NCBI RefSeq assembly: GCF_000508165.1
Contig: NZ_AYOZ01000056.1
Coordinates: forward strand, 1 to 64,000
Reading direction: 5' to 3'
Length of the DNA: 64,000 bases
Origin: Marinomonas profundimaris
Lineage (GTDB): Bacteria; Pseudomonadota; Gammaproteobacteria; Pseudomonadales; Marinomonadaceae
Positions 56,164 to 64,000 of this stretch are shown here, one piece after another (positions within the stretch are counted from its first letter, which is position 1; each line of letters opens with the position of its first letter). The position numbers and the translations under genes are program-made. The notes beneath the pieces were generated by a model. That model saw nothing but the letters and a program-made list of their open reading frames with translations, had not been told where the DNA came from and ran no database searches.

Positions 56164-56215
56164 AAGTAGCTTTAACAAACCGATAATGTTGTGATTTTAT
56201 TAAAGCTACTTTTCT
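56163..56215 (+). terminator. possible terminator after the 122-residue ORF
   Basis: Arms 56163-56175 and 56200-56212 form a 13-bp stem with a 24-base loop. The left arm starts at the last base of the stop codon; a short T run is part of the right arm. Confidence 0.45.
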
Positions 56216-56245
56216 TGCGATTTACGCTAAATGCCAGATCTTTTT

Positions 56246-57346
56246 TTACAAGCCATTCAAGGCATCTAGATCATCAAACTTTGGTTCGTGATATTTTCTT
56301 CCTAGTTCATGAACGGCATCGATCAAATACTTAGGGTGATCAGGGTTAACGAATTGGTGGATGCCGTGTCCTAAGTTAAACACATGGCCTGTGCCATCGC
56401 CGAAACCAGACAATACATTTTCCACTTCACGTTCTATCACATCTTTATCTGCATACAGAACACATGGATCAATGTTGCCTTGTAACGCAACGTCGTGGCC
56501 AACACGAGCGCGCGCTTCCGCAATGTCTGTCGTCCAATCTAAACCAATGGCATCTGGCCCTGTTGCTGCCATATTTTCCAACCATTGACCGCCGTTTTTG
56601 GTGAACATAATAACAGGAATTTTTTTACCTTCGTGTTCACGAATAAGGCCGTCCATAATTTGCTTCATGTAGAGCAAAGAGAACTGCTGGTACATTGGGC
56701 CGCTTAGAATGCCTCCCCACGTATCGAAAATTTGCAGCGCTTGAGCACCCGCTAAAACTTGACCGTTAAGGTACGCCGTTACCGATTTTGCTAGCTTGTC
56801 TAATAAAGCATGCAGCGTTTCAGGAGATTGGTACATCATCGCTTTGATATGGCGAAAATCTTTGCTAGAGCCGCCTTCAATCATGTAGGTCGCAAGTGTC
56901 CATGGGCTTCCCGAAAAACCAATCAGCGGCACATCACCATTTAACGCATGACGAATCGTCGTGACGGCTTTCATCACGTAATCTAGGTCGTTTGCGGTAG
57001 TGACTGGTAAGGCATCGACATCGGCTTTGTTGCGAATTGTGTGTTTGAATTTTGGGCCTTCGCCAGCTTCGAAATACAACCCTAATCCCATTGCATCAGG
57101 AATGGTTAGTATGTCTGAAAACAAAATTGCAGCGTCCAGATCGTAACGCTTTAATGGCTGCAAAGTGACTTCGCAAGCAAACGCATCGTTTTTACAAAGA
57201 CTCAAAAAATCGCCCGCCGTGGCGCGACTTGCACGATATTCTGGAAGGTAGCGTCCAGCCTGTCTCATCATCCATACTGGGGTTGTATCGACAGGTTGTT
57301 TGAGTAATGCGCGCAAGAAGCGGTCATTTTTAAGCTCAGGAAACAT
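56246..57346 (-). CDS. hemE: uroporphyrinogen decarboxylase
   Basis: Removes four carboxyl groups from uroporphyrinogen III to make coproporphyrinogen III in haem synthesis. The N-terminal [17 protein letters not shown] motif (about 23-39), [12 protein letters not shown] and the [17 protein letters not shown] block are conserved. The ATG at 57346 has GGAGAG seven bases upstream and gives 366 residues; the reading frame runs further upstream to 57424, but with no family similarity. Single minus-strand gene. Confidence 0.96.
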   Translation of the reverse strand: MFPELKNDRFLRALLKQPVDTTPVWMMRQAGRYLPEYRASRATAGDFLSLCKNDAFACEVTLQPLKRYDLDAAILFSDILTIPDAMGLGLYFEAGEGPKFKHTIRNKADVDALPVTTANDLDYVMKAVTTIRHALNGDVPLIGFSGSPWTLATYMIEGGSSKDFRHIKAMMYQSPETLHALLDKLAKSVTAYLNGQVLAGAQALQIFDTWGGILSGPMYQQFSLLYMKQIMDGLIREHEGKKIPVIMFTKNGGQWLENMAATGPDAIGLDWTTDIAEARARVGHDVALQGNIDPCVLYADKDVIEREVENVLSGFGDGTGHVFNLGHGIHQFVNPDHPKYLIDAVHELGRKYHEPKFDDLDALNGL

Positions 57347-57501
57347 TTTGGACTCTCCAGTGTAAATTTTCAGTTGGCGCATTTTACCTAACTTGTGAGG
57401 GAAAAGCAGAGCGAATAAGCACAATTTATGAGAAGGCGAGTAAAAAGGCCAATAAGATTGATCTATGGCAGGAGATGGTAAATTACTATTTTGCTGTGAA
57501 A

Positions 57502-58281
57502 TCAGTCACCTAAGTACGCTTTCAAACTGTATTTTTGCACCCGCGGAACGGCATTTTCTATGTCTTGGTTTTCGTGAAGTGCCTTTAATACTTTTGGGAA
57601 AGCCGCTTTGGTTTGTTGGACGTCCATCCCAGGAGTTAAGTCATGGGAATACAGCGCTTTCAGCAATAGATAGTCGAGTGGGCTGATATAGGTGTCGACA
57701 CTGACGTCATTGAATACAGAAGGAAAAACCTCGTTAGAATCGTTAGGAAGCCCTAAAAGCTGGGTGATTTCTTCCACGATACAATCTAAAAAACGGGCTT
57801 TGCTTCGAGCATAATCCACGGGGATAATAATGCTGCCCTTCGTGATTTCGTATCGGCTATTGCGGCTAAAATTGCCCAAACAGATAGCTTCATCTAACGC
57901 GGCGCGTATTTTTTCCGGATTGCCAATGTACTGTCTGACTTTATTTTCCATGTTGTCATAGGTTGTGAATATGACAAATATATTCGCCTGTTTAGGATCG
58001 TTTGTGAAATCGATGGAAAGGCCTGTAATGTAGGCAAGGTGCTGGGCATGTACACTGAGCAGCTCTTTTTGTAAGCTTGCATCGCCACTGTCGCTTTCAA
58101 AAAAAAGCTTAATGGGTTGGTTCCAGCGAATCAGCTTTGGGTGTTGGGTTTCTTTGTATTCGCGCTCTAAAGCAATCTTAATAAAGCTGTCTTGAATATA
58201 CGCGTCAGTTTGCCAGCGCTCTTGGCTGGTCGCATTAGACGCGATGAAAAAGGCGACAAACCAAAGACTAAAGCGGGTCAT
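57502..58281 (-). CDS. secreted DUF2927-family protein
   Basis: Exported protein of 259 residues with a signal peptide (about 1-19, [19 protein letters not shown]). The body matches the DUF2927 family in general pattern: a metzincin-like layout with an [24 protein letters not shown] stretch, where the Glu pair replaces a typical HExxH. No enzyme activity is established. Its start overlaps the Nudix gene by 14 bases, so the two are translated from one mRNA. The family call is moderately sure; the function is unknown. Confidence 0.7.
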   Translation of the reverse strand: MTRFSLWFVAFFIASNATSQERWQTDAYIQDSFIKIALEREYKETQHPKLIRWNQPIKLFFESDSGDASLQKELLSVHAQHLAYITGLSIDFTNDPKQANIFVIFTTYDNMENKVRQYIGNPEKIRAALDEAICLGNFSRNSRYEITKGSIIIPVDYARSKARFLDCIVEEITQLLGLPNDSNEVFPSVFNDVSVDTYISPLDYLLLKALYSHDLTPGMDVQQTKAAFPKVLKALHENQDIENAVPRVQKYSLKAYLGD

Positions 58282-58804
58282 TCGCTTTCGGCTGAGTGAG
58301 CTTGTTGGCGTAATGGTGTAGCGCGTCGAATGAATCGGGTGTAAACGGAAGACCTTGCGTGTTTTTTACAATGCTGTCGATGCTCATTTCATGAACAGAA
58401 GCCACTTCTCTGGGCTGTAATACGAGCTCTCCATGGATGGCTGGGTCGTAAAGGCAGGTGTAAATTTTGCCCCAAATTTTAAACCCTTCGCCTTCTGTGA
58501 GAAACGCGCCTTGGCTCTCCAAGGGGGCATCAAAGCCTAGCTCTTCCTTTAATTCTCTGTGTGCAGAGTCAATATAGGATTCGCCTTTTTCAACCACGCC
58601 GCCTGTTGTAATACCGAAGTAACCAGGACAAAATGCCTTGTTGTCGGTTCTTTTCTGAACCAACAAATGGCCGATTTTGTTGAAGACTAAAATGTACGTC
58701 ACACGATGGTAATCTCTGCCAAAGTTCATTAGGCGTCGTGGAATGTCGCCAATTATGGTGTTGTGCTTATCAACTAAGATAATGACTTCGTCATTCTCTG
58801 GCAT
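58268..58804 (-). CDS. Nudix hydrolase
   Basis: Protein of 178 residues with a complete Nudix box (GVVEKGESYIDSAHRELKEE, about 69-88, followed by LGF), so it should bind Mg2+ and cleave a nucleoside diphosphate linked to another group. N-terminal sequence (VDKHNTIIGDIPRRLMN) and length resemble the YfcD/IPP-isomerase-like branch. The substrate is unknown. It precedes and overlaps the DUF2927 gene. Confidence 0.88.
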   Translation of the reverse strand: MPENDEVIILVDKHNTIIGDIPRRLMNFGRDYHRVTYILVFNKIGHLLVQKRTDNKAFCPGYFGITTGGVVEKGESYIDSAHRELKEELGFDAPLESQGAFLTEGEGFKIWGKIYTCLYDPAIHGELVLQPREVASVHEMSIDSIVKNTQGLPFTPDSFDALHHYANKLTQPKANDPL

Positions 58805-58998
58805 AAAATACTCAATGTGAAAGTGAATCTAATAGAAAACGAAAGGGTATCGGCATTTCTGTTGAAAGAAAAGACTTCCGCTCTATAAAGAAAGCGACCT
58901 ATTTTTTTGTTTTCTACACTTGCTACAAGAATGCAAACCCTCAAGGTAGGAAAGGCGGTATGATACGGCCTTATTTAACGCTTTATTTGGTAGAGACA

Positions 58999-60015
58999 AT
59001 GACCATTTTGAACAATGACTTTTTAGCCGCAACACTTGCAAACCAAGATAAAATGGCACCATTCCAATTCGAATTTCCATCGGGAACGGGGTTTGTAGAA
59101 GGAACCGGCATTTTAAGGCTTGAACCAAAACAAGACGCGTCTATTAGTCTTGTTTTGTCGGTTGGGGTTCATGGCAATGAAACAGGACCGATTGAGCTGG
59201 TGAATCAGTTAGTGATGTCTATCTTAGATGGGCGAATCTCATTGTCGGTTCGGTTATTGGTGCTTATTGGTAATCCGGTTGCCGCGAATAAAGCAACGCG
59301 CTTTTGTGAAGTGAATTTAAACCGTTTATTCAGTGGTGCGTGGAAAAACTACGATGGGTTTGAGGCGAAGCGGGCGCAGCGACTTGAGAAAGCGATCAGT
59401 GATTTCTATTCACAGGCGAAAGAAGGAGCGACGCAAACACGATTGCATTACGACTTACACACGGCCATTCGTGGTTCGATGCATGAGAAATTTGTCGTTT
59501 ATCCGTTTGTAGAAAATGCCATTTATAATCAACAGCAGTTGGCATTTTTAGCCGCGAGTGGTATCGATGCTGTTCTGTTGTCACATCAATCGACAACCAC
59601 TTTTTCTTATTACAGTTATGCCACGCATGGCGCTCATGCGTTTACGGTCGAACTTGGAAAGGTGCAGCCGTTTGGTGAAAATGATTTATCCAATTTTGCA
59701 GCGCTAGAAGACAGCCTGAGTTTACTGTTAGAAAATGGTGTGCTGGCGCAAGCGTCGATGTCTGAAATGCGTATTTTTACTGTGTTGGACAGTCTAGTGA
59801 AAGACGATGATAGTTATAAACTGGGTATTGAAGCGGATGTGAAAAACTTCACACAATTCGAGCAAGGTTATCGTTTGGCGTATTCTGAAAAAAGTGAATA
59901 CCTTGTTCAACAAACCGGCGATGCGATTGTGTTTCCGAATACCAACCTTCCTATTGGTCAACGTGCTGGTTTGATGGTTCGCCCAGTTGCTTTGGGGGAT
60001 TTGAAGTTGAATTAG
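58999..60015 (+). CDS. astE: succinylglutamate desuccinylase
   Basis: Zinc hydrolase that splits N-succinylglutamate into succinate and glutamate, the last step of the arginine succinyltransferase pathway. The metal site starts GVHGNETGPIELV (His about 57, Glu about 60) with a second His in HYDLHTAIRG, and VELGKVQPFG near the active-site region. From the ATG at 58999 it has 338 residues; an ATG at 58960 would add 13. Other ast genes except astC are not in the window. It feeds glutamate to GdhB. Confidence 0.92.
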   Translation: MTILNNDFLAATLANQDKMAPFQFEFPSGTGFVEGTGILRLEPKQDASISLVLSVGVHGNETGPIELVNQLVMSILDGRISLSVRLLVLIGNPVAANKATRFCEVNLNRLFSGAWKNYDGFEAKRAQRLEKAISDFYSQAKEGATQTRLHYDLHTAIRGSMHEKFVVYPFVENAIYNQQQLAFLAASGIDAVLLSHQSTTTFSYYSYATHGAHAFTVELGKVQPFGENDLSNFAALEDSLSLLLENGVLAQASMSEMRIFTVLDSLVKDDDSYKLGIEADVKNFTQFEQGYRLAYSEKSEYLVQQTGDAIVFPNTNLPIGQRAGLMVRPVALGDLKLN

Positions 60016-60040
60016 CAAATTATTCATTGTGTAAATGATA

Positions 60041-60077
60041 AGAGATTTTAGTCAAAGCGCTTGAATCTCTTTTTTTT
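60041..60077 (+). terminator. astE terminator
   Basis: Arms AGAGAT and ATCTCT with inner TCAA/TTGA pairing (60041-60070) and a bulge are followed by seven T. Confidence 0.65.
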
Positions 60078-60084
60078 ATGACGT

Positions 60085-60103
60085 ATTGTTACGTTATAAC
60101 ATT
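60085..60103 (+). promoter_or_regulatory. Zur-type box upstream of znuA
   Basis: The core GTTACGTTATAAC (60088-60100) resembles the Zur box GTTATAATATAAC with two differences and keeps the outer GTTA/TAAC symmetry. It lies about 20-35 bases before the znuA start, a repressing position. Zinc control is expected for znuA. Confidence 0.55.
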
Positions 60104-60121
60104 TTAAACGGGTATTGAATA

Positions 60122-61093
60122 ATGAATAAACTCTTTTTTGCGTTGAGCGTGTCCGTCTTATCCCCTTTGGCTTTAGCAAAACCGACCATCGTGACCAGCA
60201 TTAAGCCTGTTTCTATGGTGGTCGCCGCAATAGCGGGTGATCATGCTGAAATACAACAGATTGTGTCAAGTACAGCATCGCCTCACGATTTTGCCATGCG
60301 ACCTTCAGACCTGAGAAAAATCAACAATGCAGATACGGTGGTGTGGGTTGGTGAATCGCTAGAGCGTTTTTTAGAAAAGCCGCTTGAAAATGCCGGTAAA
60401 GAAGCATCATCGATTGAATGGCTTGCTCTGGATGGCATGAAGCTTCATAACTTTGCAGAAGAGCATCATCACGACGAAGAGGAAAGTGGTGATGCGGATC
60501 ACGAAGAACACGACGAGCACGAAGATCATGAAAAACACGACGAGCATGAAAGCGAAGGGCACGAAGGTCACCACCACGATGGTGTCGATCCTCATGTTTG
60601 GTTATCACCAGACAACGCAAGAGTATTGGCAAAAGCGGTTGCAGCGCGATTAGTGACGTTAGACACAAAAAATGCGGCCTATTATGAAGGTAATTTAATG
60701 GCCTTTGAAAAAGGTCTTGATACGAAAGATGCAGAGATTCGTACAGCGCTAAATACAGTAAGCACCGTGCCTTATATTGTTTTTCATGATGGCTATAGTT
60801 ATTTCGAACAACATTATGGGTTGCGTCATGCTGGCGAAATTACAGTAAGTCCTGAGCGCAAGCCTGGTGCGAAGAAAGTGGCCGAAATTCGCCATGAAAT
60901 TGAAGAGCACAATGTTCAGTGTGTTTTCAGTGAACCACAGTTTAGCCCTGCTATTGTCAAAACATTGCTAGAAGGTTCGGATGTGAAAACCGCGCCACTG
61001 GATCCATTGGGCAGTAAAATTACGATGGGAAGCAACGCGTACTTTTCATTCTTAGACAGTTTGAGCGGTCAATTCCTTCGCTGTCTAGGCTAA
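60122..61093 (+). CDS. znuA: zinc ABC transporter, periplasmic binding protein
   Basis: Cluster 9 metal-binding lipocalin-unrelated ABC receptor of 323 residues. Signal peptide about 1-19 (cleavage after ALA). A His/Asp/Glu-rich loop spans about residues 113-158, typical of zinc rather than manganese receptors. Metal ligands are visible at SPHDF (His about 55), DPHVWLSP (His about 158) and FHDGYSYFEQHYGL (His about 222). ZnuB and ZnuC are not adjacent on the visible side, so the receptor gene stands alone here. A Zur-like box lies in its promoter. Confidence 0.93.
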   Translation: MNKLFFALSVSVLSPLALAKPTIVTSIKPVSMVVAAIAGDHAEIQQIVSSTASPHDFAMRPSDLRKINNADTVVWVGESLERFLEKPLENAGKEASSIEWLALDGMKLHNFAEEHHHDEEESGDADHEEHDEHEDHEKHDEHESEGHEGHHHDGVDPHVWLSPDNARVLAKAVAARLVTLDTKNAAYYEGNLMAFEKGLDTKDAEIRTALNTVSTVPYIVFHDGYSYFEQHYGLRHAGEITVSPERKPGAKKVAEIRHEIEEHNVQCVFSEPQFSPAIVKTLLEGSDVKTAPLDPLGSKITMGSNAYFSFLDSLSGQFLRCLG

Positions 61094-61129
61094 TGTCTTA
61101 GGAAGAATTTGTCTTTATCTCTCCTGTTT

Positions 61130-61164
61130 ACCAAAGAGTAACTCACGAATAGTTGCTCTTTGGT
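61130..61164 (+). other. hairpin after znuA
   Basis: A 14-base stem with one G-T pair (61130-61143 with 61151-61164) lies 37 bases past the znuA stop. It has no T tract, so it is not a typical terminator. Confidence 0.45.
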
Positions 61165-61232
61165 AGGCGACCCGCTGCCTCCTCTGTATAATAATGTAAC
61201 TTAACGTTTATTGCAGTGAGCAGAGAGGCTTT

Positions 61233-62207
61233 ATGAGCGACCCATCTATTCCGAGTATTCACTCCGATGTTCTTATTGAGAGTGCTCGACGTACGTTATC
61301 AACACAAGCTCAAGCTCTTGCCAACCTAGCGAATCAAGTCACGGAAGAATTCGCAAAAGCGGTTCGTATGATTCTTGACAGCAAAGGTCGCACTATTATT
61401 TGTGGCATGGGAAAATCTGGTTTAATCGGCAAAAAAATTGCCGCGACCTTAGCGTCCACCGGAACCCCCAGTTTTTTCCTTCACCCTGGCGAAGCGTTTC
61501 ATGGCGATTTGGGCATGATTCAAGCACAAGATACCCTCATTTTGATTAGCTACTCGGGCGAAACAGAGGAGCTAATGCGTTTACTGCCTTCTCTGAAAAA
61601 CTTCGGAAACCCGAGCATCGCACTGGTGGGAAATATTGACTCCACCTTAGCCAAGCATTGTGATTGTGTGTTGGATATATCAGTAGACAGAGAAACCTGT
61701 CCGAATAACCTTGCTCCAACAACGTCGACTACCATGACCGCCGCAATGGGCGATGCTTTGGCGGTTGCCTTGATGGAATGTCGAAATTTTCAGCCTCAAG
61801 ACTTTGCTCGCTTTCATCCAGGCGGTAGTTTAGGGCGCAAGCTCTTAACACGCGTGAAAGACTTAATGCACAAAGACGACCTTCCTGTTTGTACGCCTGA
61901 TACCACTTTGAAAGACGCCATTTCTGTCATGACACACGGCAGAATGGGGGTTGTCTTGATTCAAGACGCGAAAAAACTGCTGGGTATTTTTACCGATGGG
62001 GATTTACGTCGCGCGATGCTGAAAGAAAGTGAAGGCATGATACATAAAACGATGGCAGATTTGATGACGTCCAACCCAAAAACGATCAACGAAAATGTGA
62101 TGATAGTGCAAGCGGAAGAGCAAATGCTGCGCGATAAAATCACCTTGTTGGTGGTCGTTGATGACGTTCACAATGTGTCCGGTATTCTTGAAATTTACGA
62201 TCGATAA
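61233..62207 (+). CDS. kdsD: arabinose-5-phosphate isomerase
   Basis: Interconverts ribulose 5-phosphate and arabinose 5-phosphate, the first step to Kdo. The 324 residues (E. coli KdsD 328) comprise a SIS domain (about 40-175; IICGMGKSGLIGKKIAATLASTGT in part, with Lys of GKSG) and two CBS domains (about 205-320). GAGAGG precedes the ATG. A TATAAT-like box lies at about 61187. First gene of the Kdo operon. Confidence 0.94.
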   Translation: MSDPSIPSIHSDVLIESARRTLSTQAQALANLANQVTEEFAKAVRMILDSKGRTIICGMGKSGLIGKKIAATLASTGTPSFFLHPGEAFHGDLGMIQAQDTLILISYSGETEELMRLLPSLKNFGNPSIALVGNIDSTLAKHCDCVLDISVDRETCPNNLAPTTSTTMTAAMGDALAVALMECRNFQPQDFARFHPGGSLGRKLLTRVKDLMHKDDLPVCTPDTTLKDAISVMTHGRMGVVLIQDAKKLLGIFTDGDLRRAMLKESEGMIHKTMADLMTSNPKTINENVMIVQAEEQMLRDKITLLVVVDDVHNVSGILEIYDR

Positions 62208-62263
62208 CCTATTTTACTTATTTCGCGGCGCTTACTTTATAGCGTGCGCTACTTTAGATTTAA

Positions 62264-63142
<879 letters not shown>

Positions 63143-63145
63143 TTG

Positions 63146-63727
63146 ATGGATTCCATTTTTCTTTCGGCGTATCAGTCGATCGTAAATGACCAAGCGTTGA
63201 TGGCGAAACTCCAAGCCTTAACGCTGGTTGTTTTTGATGTTGATGGCGTATTAACCGATGGTCGCCTACTTTATACAGAAGAAGGTGAAACCATAAAGTG
63301 CTTTAATGTGAAAGACGGCGTGGCGATGAAACTGCTACCAAAGTGGGGGATTCAGATTGCCGTGATCACAGCGAAAGATTCCGCGCCATTACGACAGCGA
63401 ATGAAAGCGTTAAACGTCGAGCATTTTTATCCCGGCTGCCACAATAAAGCGGAAGCATTTGATGAGCTTGTGAGCCGTTTAGGCATCAATCCAAATGAAG
63501 CGGCCTATGTTGGTGATGACGTAATTGATCTTCAAGTCATGCCAAAAGTCGGTGTGGCCATGTGCCCATCCGACGCGCATATATTGGTTCAGCGTCATTG
63601 TCCTATTAGGCTCAGTAAAGCCGCAGGTGACGGTGTTGCAAGGGAAGTGGCTGACATTGTGTTAGCGACACGTATGCCATTAGAAGATGCGTACGAACTG
63701 GCTCAAAAACCGGAGTTTGAAAAATAA
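63146..63727 (+). CDS. kdsC: Kdo-8-phosphate phosphatase
   Basis: HAD-family phosphatase that removes phosphate from Kdo-8-phosphate. The catalytic VFDVDGVLTDGRL (nucleophile Asp about 30) and AYVGDDVIDLQVM (about 130) are intact. It starts three bases after the kdsA stop; the preceding codon TTG at 63143 is an unlikely start. The stop codon overlaps the kdsB ATG (TAATG). 193 residues, like the E. coli protein (188). Confidence 0.93.
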   Translation: MDSIFLSAYQSIVNDQALMAKLQALTLVVFDVDGVLTDGRLLYTEEGETIKCFNVKDGVAMKLLPKWGIQIAVITAKDSAPLRQRMKALNVEHFYPGCHNKAEAFDELVSRLGINPNEAAYVGDDVIDLQVMPKVGVAMCPSDAHILVQRHCPIRLSKAAGDGVAREVADIVLATRMPLEDAYELAQKPEFEK

Positions 63728-64000
63728 TGATTGAGAATACAAAAGGCACTTTATTACCTGATTTTCATATTGTGATTCCTGCTCGGTATGCTTCCCAACG
63801 TTTTCCGCAAAAATTGATGGCCGATTTAGGTGGTAAGCCTGTATTGCAGTGGGTGTACGAGTTGGCTCTGCATGCGGGGGCGAAATCGGTGACAGTGGCG
63901 ACCGACCACGATGTCATTGAAAAAGCTGCATTAGGTTTTGGCGCGACAGTCGTTATGACCAGAGACGATCATGAAAACGGCACTGAACGTCTGGCAGAAG
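63727..64000 (+). CDS. kdsB: Kdo cytidylyltransferase, partial
   Basis: Start of CMP-Kdo synthetase, which activates Kdo with CTP for transfer to lipid A. The first 91 residues include the nucleotide-binding IPARYASQRFPQKLMADLGG and VATDHDVIE, both conserved in KdsB. The frame is open to the window end. It overlaps kdsC by one base, completing kdsD-kdsA-kdsC-kdsB. Confidence 0.93.
   Translation, partial: MIENTKGTLLPDFHIVIPARYASQRFPQKLMADLGGKPVLQWVYELALHAGAKSVTVATDHDVIEKAALGFGATVVMTRDDHENGTERLAE

Noticed and set aside
60321..60668. Minus-strand frames opposite the His-rich loop of znuA
   Set aside because: Low-complexity shadow of the CAT/GAA-rich metal loop; no start signals.

Overview
The window is an ordinary, gene-dense stretch of a marine gammaproteobacterial chromosome. 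Protein sequences and gene order resemble Oceanospirillales, most likely Marinomonas or a close relative. That placement is an inference from the Entner-Doudoroff/HexR set, Pseudomonas-type nadB-rpoE-mucABCD and ArgR/aot loci, an MtlR-type polyol operon and moderate G+C. No rRNA, tRNA, insertion sequence, prophage or CRISPR array was seen. About 47 protein genes were recognised; the last (kdsB) is cut by the window end.

Layout. 1-4.6 kb: an MFS transporter, an Lrp/AsnC regulator, purE-purK and mgsA. 4.6-12.4 kb: central carbon metabolism, with gap-pyk-mgsA on the minus strand divergent from edd, then putP and the regulator gene hexR. The gap/edd spacer carries three near-identical 15-bp HexR-type palindromes and a separate perfect 26-bp palindrome. 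12.4-15.1 kb: a choline-kinase-like phosphotransferase, ung (with an unusual C-terminal tail) and ygfZ. 15.1-19.5 kb: an MHYT-PAS hybrid histidine kinase overlapping an HD-GYP response regulator. 19.8-28.1 kb: a polyol (mannitol/arabitol) module of ABC transporter, long-chain polyol dehydrogenase and AraC regulator, with a convergent xylulokinase gene.

28.4-35.1 kb: sdhE-ygfX, nadB and the envelope-stress operon rpoE-mucA-mucB-rseC-mucD. 35.1-37.6 kb: overlapping argE-argA. 37.8-42.1 kb: a CYTH protein, glnE and a small YjfB-like protein. 42.2-44.5 kb: sbmA and a phzF-family gene. 44.6-55.2 kb: an arginine-use block, with gdhB-astC divergent from argR and the aotPJQM-type transporter. 55.3-60.0 kb: a PII gene, an orphan 122-residue ORF, hemE, a DUF2927 protein, a Nudix hydrolase and astE. 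60.1-64.0 kb: znuA with a Zur-like box, then the Kdo operon kdsD-kdsA-kdsC-kdsB.

How it works together. HexR probably senses an Entner-Doudoroff intermediate and controls both gap and edd from one spacer. ArgR probably couples arginine uptake to catabolism through AstC, AstE and the large NAD-glutamate dehydrogenase, while GlnE and PII supply nitrogen control. I found no undescribed multi-gene system. The items most worth a second look are the C-terminal clamp-binding-like motif of Ung, the 26-bp palindrome before gap, the gap-pyk-mgsA linkage, the polyol module without a fructokinase, and two small proteins of unknown function.
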